A stretch of 7,234 nucleotides of DNA from positions 1 through 7,234 of the forward strand of contig JAKLQR010000027.1 in NCBI GenBank assembly GCA_022013235.1, written 5' to 3'. Shown one piece after another: positions 1 to 6,918 of this stretch. The stretch comes from Thermodesulfovibrionales bacterium (GTDB taxonomy: Bacteria; Nitrospirota; Thermodesulfovibrionia; Thermodesulfovibrionales; SM23-35). Every line of letters starts with the position of its first letter. Position 1 is the stretch's first letter. The notes under the pieces are model-generated. The model made no database searches and was not told the origin of the DNA. It was given only the letters and a program-made list of their open reading frames with translations. The position numbers and the translations under genes are program-made.

Positions 1-197
1 AGGGCAGCAGGTATATTGTCAATGCAGGAAGTGTGGGACAGCCCCGTGACGGGGACCCAAGGGCATGTTACGCAATGATTGACGATGAAAATATCGGGAT
101 CGTGCGGATCCCCTACGATATCACCTCGGTGCAGGCAAAGATGAGGGAGGAAAGACTTCCCGCTGTGCTCGTTGAACGATTGTCGTCTGGAACATAG
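1..197 (+). CDS. Metallophosphoesterase (calcineurin-like / YfcE-type), 3' end only
   Basis: Partial gene cut by the window start; about 64 C-terminal residues are visible, read in the frame with codons at positions 3, 6, 9 and onward, ending at TAG 195-197. The stretch NAGSVGQPRDGDPRACYAM matches the well-known C-terminal block (N-P-G-S-V-G-Q-P-R-D-G-D-P-R-A) of small calcineurin-like phosphoesterases that hydrolyse phosphodiester or phosphomonoester bonds with a two-metal centre. The family's usual Pro after Asn is Ala here. The tail (IRIPYD followed by LPAVLVERL) is also typical. The metal-binding N-terminal motifs lie outside the window, so activity and substrate cannot be judged. It lies just upstream of the FG-GAP gene and is probably co-transcribed with it, since only 13 nt separate the stop from the chosen start. 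Confidence 0.85.
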   Translation, partial: GSRYIVNAGSVGQPRDGDPRACYAMIDDENIGIVRIPYDITSVQAKMREERLPAVLVERLSSGT

Positions 198-201
198 GGA
201 G
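196..201 (+). promoter_or_regulatory. Ribosome binding site of the FG-GAP gene
   Basis: AGGGAG at 196-201 lies 9 nt before ATG 211. It overlaps the TAG stop of the upstream phosphoesterase gene, which suggests coupled translation. It is too close (no spacer) to the ATG at 202, so it favours 211 as the start. Confidence 0.6.
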
Positions 202-210
202 ATGAAAAAT

Positions 211-1959
211 ATGACAGAAAAAATAAATCATAATTTACCGAATAACCGCGTGAATTTTTTCAGCAATGGCAAAGCAGGGTTCTTCTTCTGTTCCTTTTTT
301 GTCCTTCAGGTTCTGTTCTTCGGGCTGTGCTGCCCTCATTCCGTGCATGCCGGAGAGGGTCCTCTCCAGGAACTCTCTGATACGACCCTCTCATATTTTA
401 AAGCCGTAACCGGCAAGATCACCCGGGTCGAAGACCGGAAGGCGGTAATCGATATCGGGCGCAATGAGGGGTTAAAACCAGGCATGCGGCTTACGGTCCT
501 GAGAGAACAGACACCGTTCCGTCATCCTGTGACCAAGGAAGTCCTGGGCAACCTTGAATCGCTGACCGGAAGAATGGAGATACAGGAAGTATCCGAAGAT
601 TCCGCATCCGGCATTCTCCTTGAAGGCAACGCGCAGGAAGGCGACAAAGCGAGGATATCGGAAGTAAAGGTTGACATCCTTTTCTGTCAGTCAGAGGAGG
701 TGGACTGGCAAATTGCTGACGCCTACCATAAAAAACTTAAAGAGACCGGGAGGTTCACTCTCCGGGATACCGCACTTGAAACAGATGACCCGGCAACTGC
801 CGTTGATGAGGCGAAAAAACTCGGCGCTGAAGCGGCGCTTCTCCTGTCGTCAAAGAGAGGGGAAAACGGAATGGTTTTCACACAAAAACTCTTCTGGGTT
901 TCTGACGGGAAAAGACTCGCCGAAACCGGCGTCCTTATCAATGCGTCTCTGGAAAAAGAACTGCGTTTTGGGGAACAGTTCTTTCAGATCGATTCAGAAG
1001 CTGCCCTCAAGTTCGACCTTCCCTTCTCGGCGCGATTCGTTATGACAGGAGACGTGAATGGCGACGGGAAAGAAGAGATAATTCTCGCCACTGATACTGA
1101 CGTCGGCATTTACACTCCGGGAGCTGATCTGCAAGCCGCTCTCGGCGGAGTAAGAATAAAGGGAGCAGGCGGCAGCGAAAATTTATGGCTCGATGTGATT
1201 GACCTGAACCAGAACGGAAAAGACGAAATACTTGTCACAAAGATGAAGGGCGACTCCGTCACTTCCTCTTTATACGAGTTGCAGGGGTCGGCATTCGTTC
1301 CTCTCTATGAGGATTCTCTGTTCCTCCGGAAGCTGGGCAAGGGAATGATTGCACAGGCGTATTCCCCTGCAGAAGGCTTCAGCGGGCCTGTATTCTCAAT
1401 ATCCTGCGAGGCAGGGGAATATAAGAAAGGAGGGCCGCTGAAACTCCCCGGAGGGGTGAATATTTACGACTTCATATCTTATGACGACCCACGGTCCGGG
1501 CATATTTTCATTGCATACGACAAGGACGGGTTCCTGAGCGTATATGACGAGCAAGGAATGCAGGTATGGAAGCGCAAGGACAGAACCGGCGGCTTTCTCG
1601 CAACATTCAAGAAATCGTCTCCCACATCCATGGTTGACAGGGGCGAATGGACGGTAAAGGACAGGCTGATCATGAGGAACAGCGACCTCTTTGTGGCAGA
1701 GAGGACCCCGCTTCTCGGAATGGTCAAGGGACTAGGCTATAAAAATTCTCAGATCAAAAAGATGCGATGGACCGGCCTTTCTATGGAAGAGACTTCTTTC
1801 ATCGACGATATCGGCGGTACTCTTCTTGATTACGCAGTTTCCGGAGATAAGGTGCTTGTACTCTCCAGTCCGGTCCTCGGACTCAAAGCAGGCAATATTC
1901 TGAAAGGGAATAACCCGCTTGGAAGCATGCTCTCGATCTATTCGATGAAAAGGATTTAA
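211..1959 (+). CDS. Secreted FG-GAP/VCBS-repeat protein with FlgT-like N-terminal part
   Basis: 582 aa from ATG 211, chosen because AGGGAG is well spaced; ATG 202 and TTG 172 are in-frame alternatives that only add residues before the signal peptide. Residues 1-47 look like a Sec signal peptide: basic/polar start, hydrophobic core GFFFCSFFVLQVLFFGLCC, then SVHA before GEG. No good lipobox is seen. Residues about 60-155 (GKITRVED, DIGRNEGLKPGMRLTVLRE, VTKEVLG, GDKARI) resemble the FlgT C-terminal/'G-x-V' beta fold of flagellar or outer-membrane accessory proteins. Residues about 155-245 are alpha/beta and recall FlgT-middle or TolB-N domains. Two calcium-type FG-GAP motifs follow, DVNGDGKEE at 281-289 and DLNQNGKDE at 331-339, and the rest probably completes a beta-propeller. 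Likely periplasmic or surface exposed; the binding partner is unknown. It sits 5 nt before uppS, suggesting an envelope role. Domain comparisons are from memory of the families, not a search. Confidence 0.8.
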   Translation: MTEKINHNLPNNRVNFFSNGKAGFFFCSFFVLQVLFFGLCCPHSVHAGEGPLQELSDTTLSYFKAVTGKITRVEDRKAVIDIGRNEGLKPGMRLTVLREQTPFRHPVTKEVLGNLESLTGRMEIQEVSEDSASGILLEGNAQEGDKARISEVKVDILFCQSEEVDWQIADAYHKKLKETGRFTLRDTALETDDPATAVDEAKKLGAEAALLLSSKRGENGMVFTQKLFWVSDGKRLAETGVLINASLEKELRFGEQFFQIDSEAALKFDLPFSARFVMTGDVNGDGKEEIILATDTDVGIYTPGADLQAALGGVRIKGAGGSENLWLDVIDLNQNGKDEILVTKMKGDSVTSSLYELQGSAFVPLYEDSLFLRKLGKGMIAQAYSPAEGFSGPVFSISCEAGEYKKGGPLKLPGGVNIYDFISYDDPRSGHIFIAYDKDGFLSVYDEQGMQVWKRKDRTGGFLATFKKSSPTSMVDRGEWTVKDRLIMRNSDLFVAERTPLLGMVKGLGYKNSQIKKMRWTGLSMEETSFIDDIGGTLLDYAVSGDKVLVLSSPVLGLKAGNILKGNNPLGSMLSIYSMKRI

Positions 1960-1964
1960 GAATA

Positions 1965-2670
<706 letters not shown>

Positions 2671-2681
<11 letters not shown>

Positions 2682-3462
2682 AAGACTCTTCATTGCCGCA
2701 ATTCTCCTGCCGCTTCTGTACTGGTATGTTATGTACCTGCCCGCACAGTATTTCCTCTTCCTCCTGGGCGCCATATCTTTTATCGCCATGATCGAATTCT
2801 ATTCCATGTACCGTGTGTATGGCCTTTTCCGCTATATCTGCCTTCTGCTCGGGACCTCGCTCATCGCTGTCTCAGCTTATGCACCGGACCTCATGGCAAA
2901 ATTCCTGGCCCTCAGTGTCATGGCGGTGTTCGCTTCCCGGCTTATCATAAAGAAGACGCCTCTCTCCTCGCTGAACGACATCGCCGCCCCTGTAGTGGGG
3001 TTGCTTTACATTCCCCTGTTTCTGTCCTTTCAGACCTATTTGCGGGACCTCGGTCCCGAATGGATAATTTTTCTCTATGCAACGGTCTGGTCTGCAGATT
3101 CTTTCGCATACTATATCGGAAAGGGTATCGGAAAGAAAAAACTCTATCCCGAGGTAAGTCCGAACAAAACCGTCGCCGGCGCAGCAGGCTCGCTCATCGG
3201 GGGAGCCGGCGGGGCGCTGCTGCTCAAAATACTCCTCGTCCCTCAACTCGGCATATACCACGCGGTAATTATTGGTATAATAATTGGGATAATCTCCATC
3301 ATTGGTGATCTTGCAGAATCGATGTTCAAACGGGATGCCGGGGTCAAGGATTCAAGTATCATGATCCCCGGACATGGAGGCATGCTCGACAAGATTGACG
3401 GTGCTCTCTTTGCAGGGCCCCTGCTCTATTCGGTTCTGAAAATCTTCGGGATGATACACTAA
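2671..3462 (+). CDS. cdsA: Phosphatidate cytidylyltransferase (CDP-diacylglycerol synthase)
   Basis: 263 aa polytopic inner-membrane enzyme that makes CDP-diacylglycerol from CTP and phosphatidic acid, the branch point to all major phospholipids. Many hydrophobic segments are visible (for example residues 8-40, 54-70, 76-90, 105-120, 168-215). SADSFAYYIGKGIGKKKLYP (141-160) and SPNKT (163-167) match conserved family blocks. The C-terminal signature spans 217-243: SMFKRDAGVKDSS and GHGGMLDKID. It fits the PROSITE CDS pattern except that the expected Arg in D-R-[hydrophobic]-D is Lys241 here, a conservative change. ATG 2671 lies inside the end of uppS with no clear Shine-Dalgarno, so coupling to uppS translation is likely. 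dxr follows without any spacer. Confidence 0.95.
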
Positions 3463-4632
3463 ATGTCTATAAAGCGCATCACAATTCTCGGTTCGACAGG
3501 ATCAATCGGGAGGAATGCCCTCGCGATTGTTGCACGCCACAGGAACCGCTTCAGGGTTGTAGCCCTCACTGCGGGACAAAATATCGATTTACTGAAAAAA
3601 CAGATCCATGCCTTCTCTCCGGAAATCGTGGCAGTCGCAGACAAACAGGCAGCCCATGCACTCGAGAAAAAGATCGGCCGCAGGAAGTCAGCCCGGCTCA
3701 GGATACTTTTTGGTCAAGAGGGGATATCAGCAGCCGCAGAGTACAAAAAATCGGATTTTGTCCTTTCTGCGATAGTCGGGGCAGCGGGGCTCGTTCCGGG
3801 CCTTGCAGCGATACGTGCAGGGAAAACAATAGGCCTCGCAAACAAGGAAGCGCTCGTAATGGCGGGAAGAATAATGATACAGCAGGCAAAAAAATACGGC
3901 GCCACACTCCTCCCTGTCGACAGTGAACACAGCGCAATATTTCAGTGTATTGAGGGACACAAAAAGTCCGATGTCAGGAGAATCATACTCACTGCTTCGG
4001 GTGGGCCTTTTTCAGGGAAAAAAATGCGCGAACTCCGCGCGATTACCCCCGCACAGGCCTTGAACCATCCGAGCTGGAAGATGGGCAGGAAAATAACCAT
4101 AGACTCGGCAACACTCATGAACAAGGGACTGGAGGTCATAGAGGCCCATTATCTGTTCGGACTTCCTGCGGAAAAAATTGACGTGATCGTCCACCCGCAG
4201 AGCATTGTTCATTCTCTTGTGGAGTTTCATGACAGAAGCTGTATCGCCCAGATGTCGGTGCCGGACATGAAGGCTCCTATAGCATATGCCCTGACCTACC
4301 CGGACAGGTTAACGGACGTCGTTCATGCACTTTCCCTCCATCAAATCGGGATGCTGACATTCAGGAAGCCTGAAATGAAATGCTTCCCCTGTCTTGCATA
4401 TGCGTACAGAGCCCTCAGGGAAGGAGGCACCATGCCCTCTGTACTGAACGCATCAAATGAGGTTGCGGTGCATGCGTTCCTGAAGGGGGCCATCAGGTTT
4501 ACGGATATCCCCCTTCTTATCAAAAAAACTATGGATCGCCATACCGTGCAGTCGGATAAAACACTCCCTCTGGTGTTGGAGGCCGACAGATGGGCGCGCG
4601 AAACAGCAAAGGAGCTGGTACAAAAATTATGA
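3463..4632 (+). CDS. dxr: 1-deoxy-D-xylulose 5-phosphate reductoisomerase
   Basis: 389 aa NADPH-dependent cytosolic enzyme that converts DXP to 2-C-methyl-D-erythritol 4-phosphate, the first committed step of the MEP isoprenoid pathway and the target of fosmidomycin. Visible features: Rossmann motif GSTGSIG at 10-16; LANKEALVMAG at 125-135; PVDSEHSAIFQ at 151-161, carrying metal ligands Asp153 and Glu155; TASGGPF at 178-183 and beyond; the flexible catalytic loop NHPSWKMGRK at 201-210 with the active-site His202; and MNKGLEVIEA with the third metal ligand Glu224. Length is normal. The E. coli enzyme has a longer stretch between the DSEH and SGGPF motifs; this shorter form is common outside Enterobacteria. 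ATG 3463 follows the cdsA TAA directly, and the end overlaps rseP by ATGA. Its product ultimately supplies UppS, encoded two genes upstream. Confidence 0.98.
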   Translation: MSIKRITILGSTGSIGRNALAIVARHRNRFRVVALTAGQNIDLLKKQIHAFSPEIVAVADKQAAHALEKKIGRRKSARLRILFGQEGISAAAEYKKSDFVLSAIVGAAGLVPGLAAIRAGKTIGLANKEALVMAGRIMIQQAKKYGATLLPVDSEHSAIFQCIEGHKKSDVRRIILTASGGPFSGKKMRELRAITPAQALNHPSWKMGRKITIDSATLMNKGLEVIEAHYLFGLPAEKIDVIVHPQSIVHSLVEFHDRSCIAQMSVPDMKAPIAYALTYPDRLTDVVHALSLHQIGMLTFRKPEMKCFPCLAYAYRALREGGTMPSVLNASNEVAVHAFLKGAIRFTDIPLLIKKTMDRHTVQSDKTLPLVLEADRWARETAKELVQKL

Positions 4633-5699
4633 CTTTTTTATACGCAATAGTCCTTCTCGGTGTCATCATATTCGTCCATGAACTCGGACATTTCATCTTT
4701 GCAAAATTGCTCGGTGTCAGGGTGCTGAAGTTTTCCCTCGGGTTCGGCCCGAAGTTGGCGGGCAAAAAGATAGGAGAGACAGAATACCTCATCTCAGCCA
4801 TACCGTTTGGCGGATATGTTAAACCCCTCGGGGAAAACCCAGGCGAAGAGCTCGAAGAGGAAGAAAAACCTTTTGCCTTCAATTACCAGCCTATATGGAA
4901 ACGTTTCCTGATCGTCTTTGCAGGCCCGCTCTTTAATATCATCTGCGCGGTGGTAATCTTTTTCTTCAGTTTCCTCGGAGGCCTGCCGGTGCTGACGCCG
5001 GAAATCGGGAGTGTTCTGGAAAAGTCTCCTGCAGAGAGAAGCGGCCTTCTCAAAGGAGACAGGATTGTTCAGATCGAAGGCAACCCCGTCAAACAGTGGG
5101 ATGAGATGACAAAGATCATCCATGGAAATCCCGAAAAACCCCTGAATATGACAATCGAGCGAAACAGCGCCTCCTTCACCGTGACTCTCACGCCCGAGAA
5201 GAAAGAGGTAAAAAATATTTTCGGCGAGGCCCAGTCTGTCGGCCTTATCGGCATCAGACCGTCAGGGGCTACATTCATAAAGAGGGAAAGTCTCCCTGAT
5301 GCTGCCAGGGACAGCGTTGTCAGGACATGGGAAATATCCAAACTGACGGTTATTTCGATTGTGAAACTGATCCAGAGGGCAATTCCCATGGATACCCTCG
5401 GAGGCCCTATTATGATCGTTCAGATGGCCGGAGAACAGGCGGCGCAGGGACCTCTCAGTTTCTTCATCTTCATGGCTCTGATCAACATAAATCTTGGTAT
5501 CCTCAACCTCCTCCCCATACCGATCCTTGACGGCGGGCATATCCTGTTCCTGGGAATCGAGGCGATAAGGAGAAAACCGCTCAGCGAGAAAGTCATCTCG
5601 ATCAGCCAGAAGATCGGTCTTGCGCTTATTCTCACGCTCGTGGTCTTTGTCATGTACAACGATGTGTTGCGCTTAATAACGGGGAAGACATTCCCGTAG
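4629..5699 (+). CDS. rseP: RIP metalloprotease RseP (site-2 protease family)
   Basis: 356 aa zinc intramembrane protease. Family members cut anti-sigma factors (RseA in E. coli) and remnant signal peptides inside the inner membrane. HELGH at 17-21 is the zinc/catalytic motif in the first membrane helix; GGYVKPLGE at 61-69 is the conserved membrane-associated loop; a second helix covers about 93-117; a single PDZ domain lies near 118-190 (SPAERSGLLKGDRIVQIEG); NLLPIPILDGGH at 293-304 carries the third zinc ligand Asp301; a last helix covers about 328-345. E. coli RseP is longer (about 450 aa) with two PDZ domains; a single-PDZ form is common elsewhere. ATG 4629 is chosen because it overlaps the dxr stop as ATGA and because the family begins with the hydrophobic helix; AAAGGAG at 4608-4614 is rather far (14 nt). 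ATG 4590 would add 13 residues inside dxr. Whether it acts on a sigma-E-like system cannot be read here. Confidence 0.95.
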   Translation: MTFLYAIVLLGVIIFVHELGHFIFAKLLGVRVLKFSLGFGPKLAGKKIGETEYLISAIPFGGYVKPLGENPGEELEEEEKPFAFNYQPIWKRFLIVFAGPLFNIICAVVIFFFSFLGGLPVLTPEIGSVLEKSPAERSGLLKGDRIVQIEGNPVKQWDEMTKIIHGNPEKPLNMTIERNSASFTVTLTPEKKEVKNIFGEAQSVGLIGIRPSGATFIKRESLPDAARDSVVRTWEISKLTVISIVKLIQRAIPMDTLGGPIMIVQMAGEQAAQGPLSFFIFMALININLGILNLLPIPILDGGHILFLGIEAIRRKPLSEKVISISQKIGLALILTLVVFVMYNDVLRLITGKTFP

Positions 5700-5700
5700 C

Positions 5701-5710
5701 AGGGATGGAG
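5701..5710 (+). promoter_or_regulatory. Ribosome binding site of rfaE2
   Basis: AGGGA (5701-5705) lies 7 nt before ATG 5713, directly after the rseP stop. A second GGAG at 5707-5710 is too close to the start to work well. It supports independent initiation within the operon. Confidence 0.55.
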
Positions 5711-5712
5711 CG

Positions 5713-6168
5713 ATGGGAAAGACTGTCAGCTGGAATGAGTTAAAACAGATCGTCGATCACGCAAAGACAGAAGGCAAAAAAATCGTCTTCACCAACGGCT
5801 GTTTCGACCTTCTCCATATCGGCCATGTCCGGTATCTCAGGGAAGCAAAATCACGGGGTGATTTTCTGGTCATCGGATTGAATTCCGACAAGTCCGTTTC
5901 CCGGATCAAACCGGGAAGGCCGCTTGTCCCCCAGGACCAAAGGGCAGAGGTCCTGTCTGCGCTTGAGATGGTCGATTATGTAACCTTGTTCGACGAGGAT
6001 ACGCCATATGAGTTGATCAAGCTCGTTCAGCCGGACGTCCTTGTGAAAGGCGGGGACTGGAAAAAAGAGGCCATCGTCGGCTCGGACATCGCAAAGGAAA
6101 CCTTCAGCCTTCCCTATATCGAAGGGGTCTCCACTTCAGAAATTATCGAACAGATCAAAAAGTCCTGA
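5713..6168 (+). CDS. rfaE2: D-glycero-beta-D-manno-heptose 1-phosphate adenylyltransferase
   Basis: 151 aa cytidylyltransferase-like nucleotidyltransferase. It adenylates D,D-heptose 1-phosphate with ATP to ADP-D,D-heptose, the precursor of the lipopolysaccharide inner core (and of the innate immune agonist ADP-heptose). The motifs are clear: TNGCFDLLHIGHVRYL at 27-42 with HIGH at 35-38, GLNSDKSVSRIK at 55-66, RAEVLSALEMVDYV, LVKGGDW at 110-116 and GVSTSEII at 138-145. Only the adenylyltransferase domain is present: in E. coli it is fused to a ribokinase-type kinase as HldE, so the kinase, isomerase and phosphatase must be elsewhere. The segment between VGSD and GVSTS looks a few residues shorter than usual and lacks the usual Gly-Gly. 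It is the last gene of the plus-strand run, 13 nt after rseP and 4 nt from the end of the convergent minus-strand gene. Confidence 0.93.
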   Translation: MGKTVSWNELKQIVDHAKTEGKKIVFTNGCFDLLHIGHVRYLREAKSRGDFLVIGLNSDKSVSRIKPGRPLVPQDQRAEVLSALEMVDYVTLFDEDTPYELIKLVQPDVLVKGGDWKKEAIVGSDIAKETFSLPYIEGVSTSEIIEQIKKS

Positions 6169-6172
6169 AGTA

Positions 6173-6658
6173 TTACGCTCTCTTATCAAGAACTTCTATT
6201 TCAGTCATAAAAAGCATGAAAAGCGAACCGATATCTTCCTCGGTCAGATCGATACCGTCCTCCTCAGCGTCTTCCATGAGAGCTTCAAGGACATATTTCA
6301 TCACATATGGCTGCTGAGAAACCTGGACGTTCGCAATTCTGTCGATGAATTTTTCATGGGCTCCTTCGAGGCTTTCCATTAAACGTGTAGTTTCGTTATG
6401 CCTGGCCATAATCTCCTTGGATGAGATTCTCGGAATCTTACCGCTTGAGTCAAGAAACATCCTATAAACAACAAAGGCGATATAGATAGCAAGCTCTTTC
6501 ACTTCCTGCTGAAGATCATCCGTGTACGCCATCAGAAATGCCAAAAGATCCGGCTGGTTCTTGCCCATAGCAATCATTTCTTTATTTGCCCTGACCGGCG
6601 TGAATTTGGCAATTTGCTGCCAGGTTTTCTCCACGAATCCTTCAGATAAAGTATCCAT
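6173..6658 (-). CDS. Conserved-looking hypothetical protein, function unknown
   Basis: 161 aa, not recognised. A real gene is supported by a near-perfect Shine-Dalgarno (AAGGGAGG, 6667-6674 complement) 8 nt before ATG 6656-6658, a consensus -10 box further up, and protein-like composition. It appears mostly alpha-helical, cytoplasmic (no signal peptide or membrane helix) and without cysteine. Visible blocks: NQPDLLAFLMAYTDDLQQEV (34-53), ELAIYIAFVVYRMF (55-68), a middle region with SLEGAHEKFIDRIANVQ (96-112), SQQPYVMKYVLEALMED (114-130), then an acidic stretch AEEDGIDLTEEDIGSLF (131-147) and a hydrophobic end MLFMTEIEVLDKRA. Alternating hydrophobic and acidic helices suggest a helical bundle, perhaps a protein-binding or regulatory factor; this is inference. 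It ends 4 nt from the convergent rfaE2 gene and is divergent from the TusA-like gene, with which it shares an AT-rich control region. Confidence 0.85.
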   Translation of the reverse strand: MDTLSEGFVEKTWQQIAKFTPVRANKEMIAMGKNQPDLLAFLMAYTDDLQQEVKELAIYIAFVVYRMFLDSSGKIPRISSKEIMARHNETTRLMESLEGAHEKFIDRIANVQVSQQPYVMKYVLEALMEDAEEDGIDLTEEDIGSLFMLFMTEIEVLDKRA

Positions 6659-6666
6659 TAAAATAA

Positions 6667-6674
6667 CCTCCCTT
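6667..6674 (-). promoter_or_regulatory. Strong ribosome binding site of the unknown minus-strand gene
   Basis: The complement reads AAGGGAGG, 8 nt before ATG at 6658-6656. It is the best Shine-Dalgarno in the window and fixes the start. A short inverted repeat (TTCTAA/TTAGAA, 6673-6692) abuts it. Confidence 0.8.
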
Positions 6675-6700
6675 CTAAGTCCTTTATTAGAATCATCGAT

Positions 6701-6732
6701 ATTATACCTGATTGCATAGACGCGACTTTCAA
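6701..6732 (-). promoter_or_regulatory. Candidate promoter of the minus-strand gene
   Basis: On the complement, a perfect TATAAT -10 box lies at 6706-6701, giving an expected start of transcription near 6694 and a leader of about 36 nt. The best -35-like match is TTGAAA at 6732-6727, but the 20-bp spacer is longer than the optimum, so the -35 element is uncertain or an activator may assist. Confidence 0.45.
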
Positions 6733-6761
6733 AAAGCTAAAGTCCACAACTTTCACTTTTG

Positions 6762-6789
6762 TTTACAATGCAATATTATTATATACAGT
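6762..6789 (+). promoter_or_regulatory. Weak candidate promoter of the TusA-family gene
   Basis: TTTACA (6762-6767, five of six matches to TTGACA) and TACAGT (6784-6789, four of six to TATAAT) are 16 bp apart. Transcription from here would give a leader of about 130 nt that includes the palindrome and the hairpin at 6877-6918. Another -10-like TATAGAT lies at 6793-6799. AT-rich sequence produces many such matches, so this is tentative. Confidence 0.25.
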
Positions 6790-6807
6790 AAATATAGATG
6801 TAGTTCC

Positions 6808-6817
6808 TTTCGCGAAA
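6808..6817. repeat. Perfect 10-bp palindrome TTTCGCGAAA
   Basis: TTTCGCGAAA is a perfect dyad in an otherwise AT-rich divergent intergenic region; its CGCG core stands out from the surrounding base composition. It could be an operator for a dimeric regulator, lying downstream of the candidate plus-strand promoter. No family assignment is possible. Confidence 0.4.
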
Positions 6818-6876
6818 TATTTATTCTTTATTCTCAAAGCTAAAGATTATTTCTGCTTCTTCATATTCTATTCACA

Positions 6877-6918
6877 TTTTCTCACTAAGATAAATTTAGA
6901 AACGTCTAAGTGAGGAAA
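6877..6918 (+). promoter_or_regulatory. Hairpin that buries the ribosome binding site of the TusA-family gene
   Basis: Bases 6877-6890 (TTTTCTCACTAAGA) can pair with 6905-6918 (TCTAAGTGAGGAAA): 14 positions with twelve Watson-Crick pairs, one U-G wobble (6880-6915) and one A-A mismatch (6887-6908), closing a 14-nt loop. The right arm contains the entire Shine-Dalgarno GAGGAA (6912-6917), pairing with UUUUCUC. If the mRNA starts upstream of 6877, this would occlude translation initiation until melted. The pattern recalls RNA thermometers and other translational switches; at DNA level it could instead be a dyad operator. No transcription start is proven. Confidence 0.5.
6912..6917 (+). promoter_or_regulatory. 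Ribosome binding site of the TusA-family gene
   Basis: GAGGAA lies 7 nt before ATG 6925. It decides the start in favour of ATG 6925 over GTG 6910, which lies upstream of it, and over ATG 6952, which has no comparable site. Confidence 0.7.

Larger units (their letters stand above)
6733..6845. repeat. 10-bp direct repeat pair AAAGCTAAAG
   Basis: AAAGCTAAAG occurs exactly at 6733-6742 and 6836-6845, 103 bp apart (start to start), on either side of the palindrome at 6808-6817 and of the candidate plus-strand promoter. In AT-rich DNA this may be chance; paired operator sites for a shared regulator are possible. Confidence 0.35.

Noticed and set aside
172..210. Longer N-terminus of the FG-GAP protein from TTG 172 or ATG 202
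   Set aside because: TTG 172 lies inside the phosphoesterase gene and has no ribosome binding site; ATG 202 has AGGGAG touching it with no spacer. ATG 211 has the right spacing and gives a compact signal peptide.
2872..3261. Minus-strand open frame of 129 codons opposite cdsA
   Set aside because: Shadow of a GC-rich gene; the sense frame carries the conserved CdsA motifs and the antisense product is low in hydrophobic order.
3261..3297. Repetitive ATTATTGG/ATAATTGGGATAAT-like stretch in cdsA
   Set aside because: Explained by coding for an Ile/Gly-rich membrane helix (IIGIIIGIISIIG), not a DNA repeat element.
4590..4628. Upstream rseP start at ATG 4590
   Set aside because: It would overlap dxr by 43 nt and add a polar extension before the first membrane helix, which is not typical of the family; the ATGA overlap at 4629 is the usual arrangement.
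6165..6204. CTGAA ... TTCAG and GAAGT ... ACTTC inverted matches as a terminator between the convergent genes
   Set aside because: Stems of 5 bp with loops of 20 or more bases, no GC-rich core and no T run; compatible with chance.
6522..6719. Plus-strand open frame across the start of the unknown minus-strand gene
   Set aside because: It is antisense to a gene with clear promoter and ribosome binding site, has no initiation signal of its own, and its protein sequence looks like no family.
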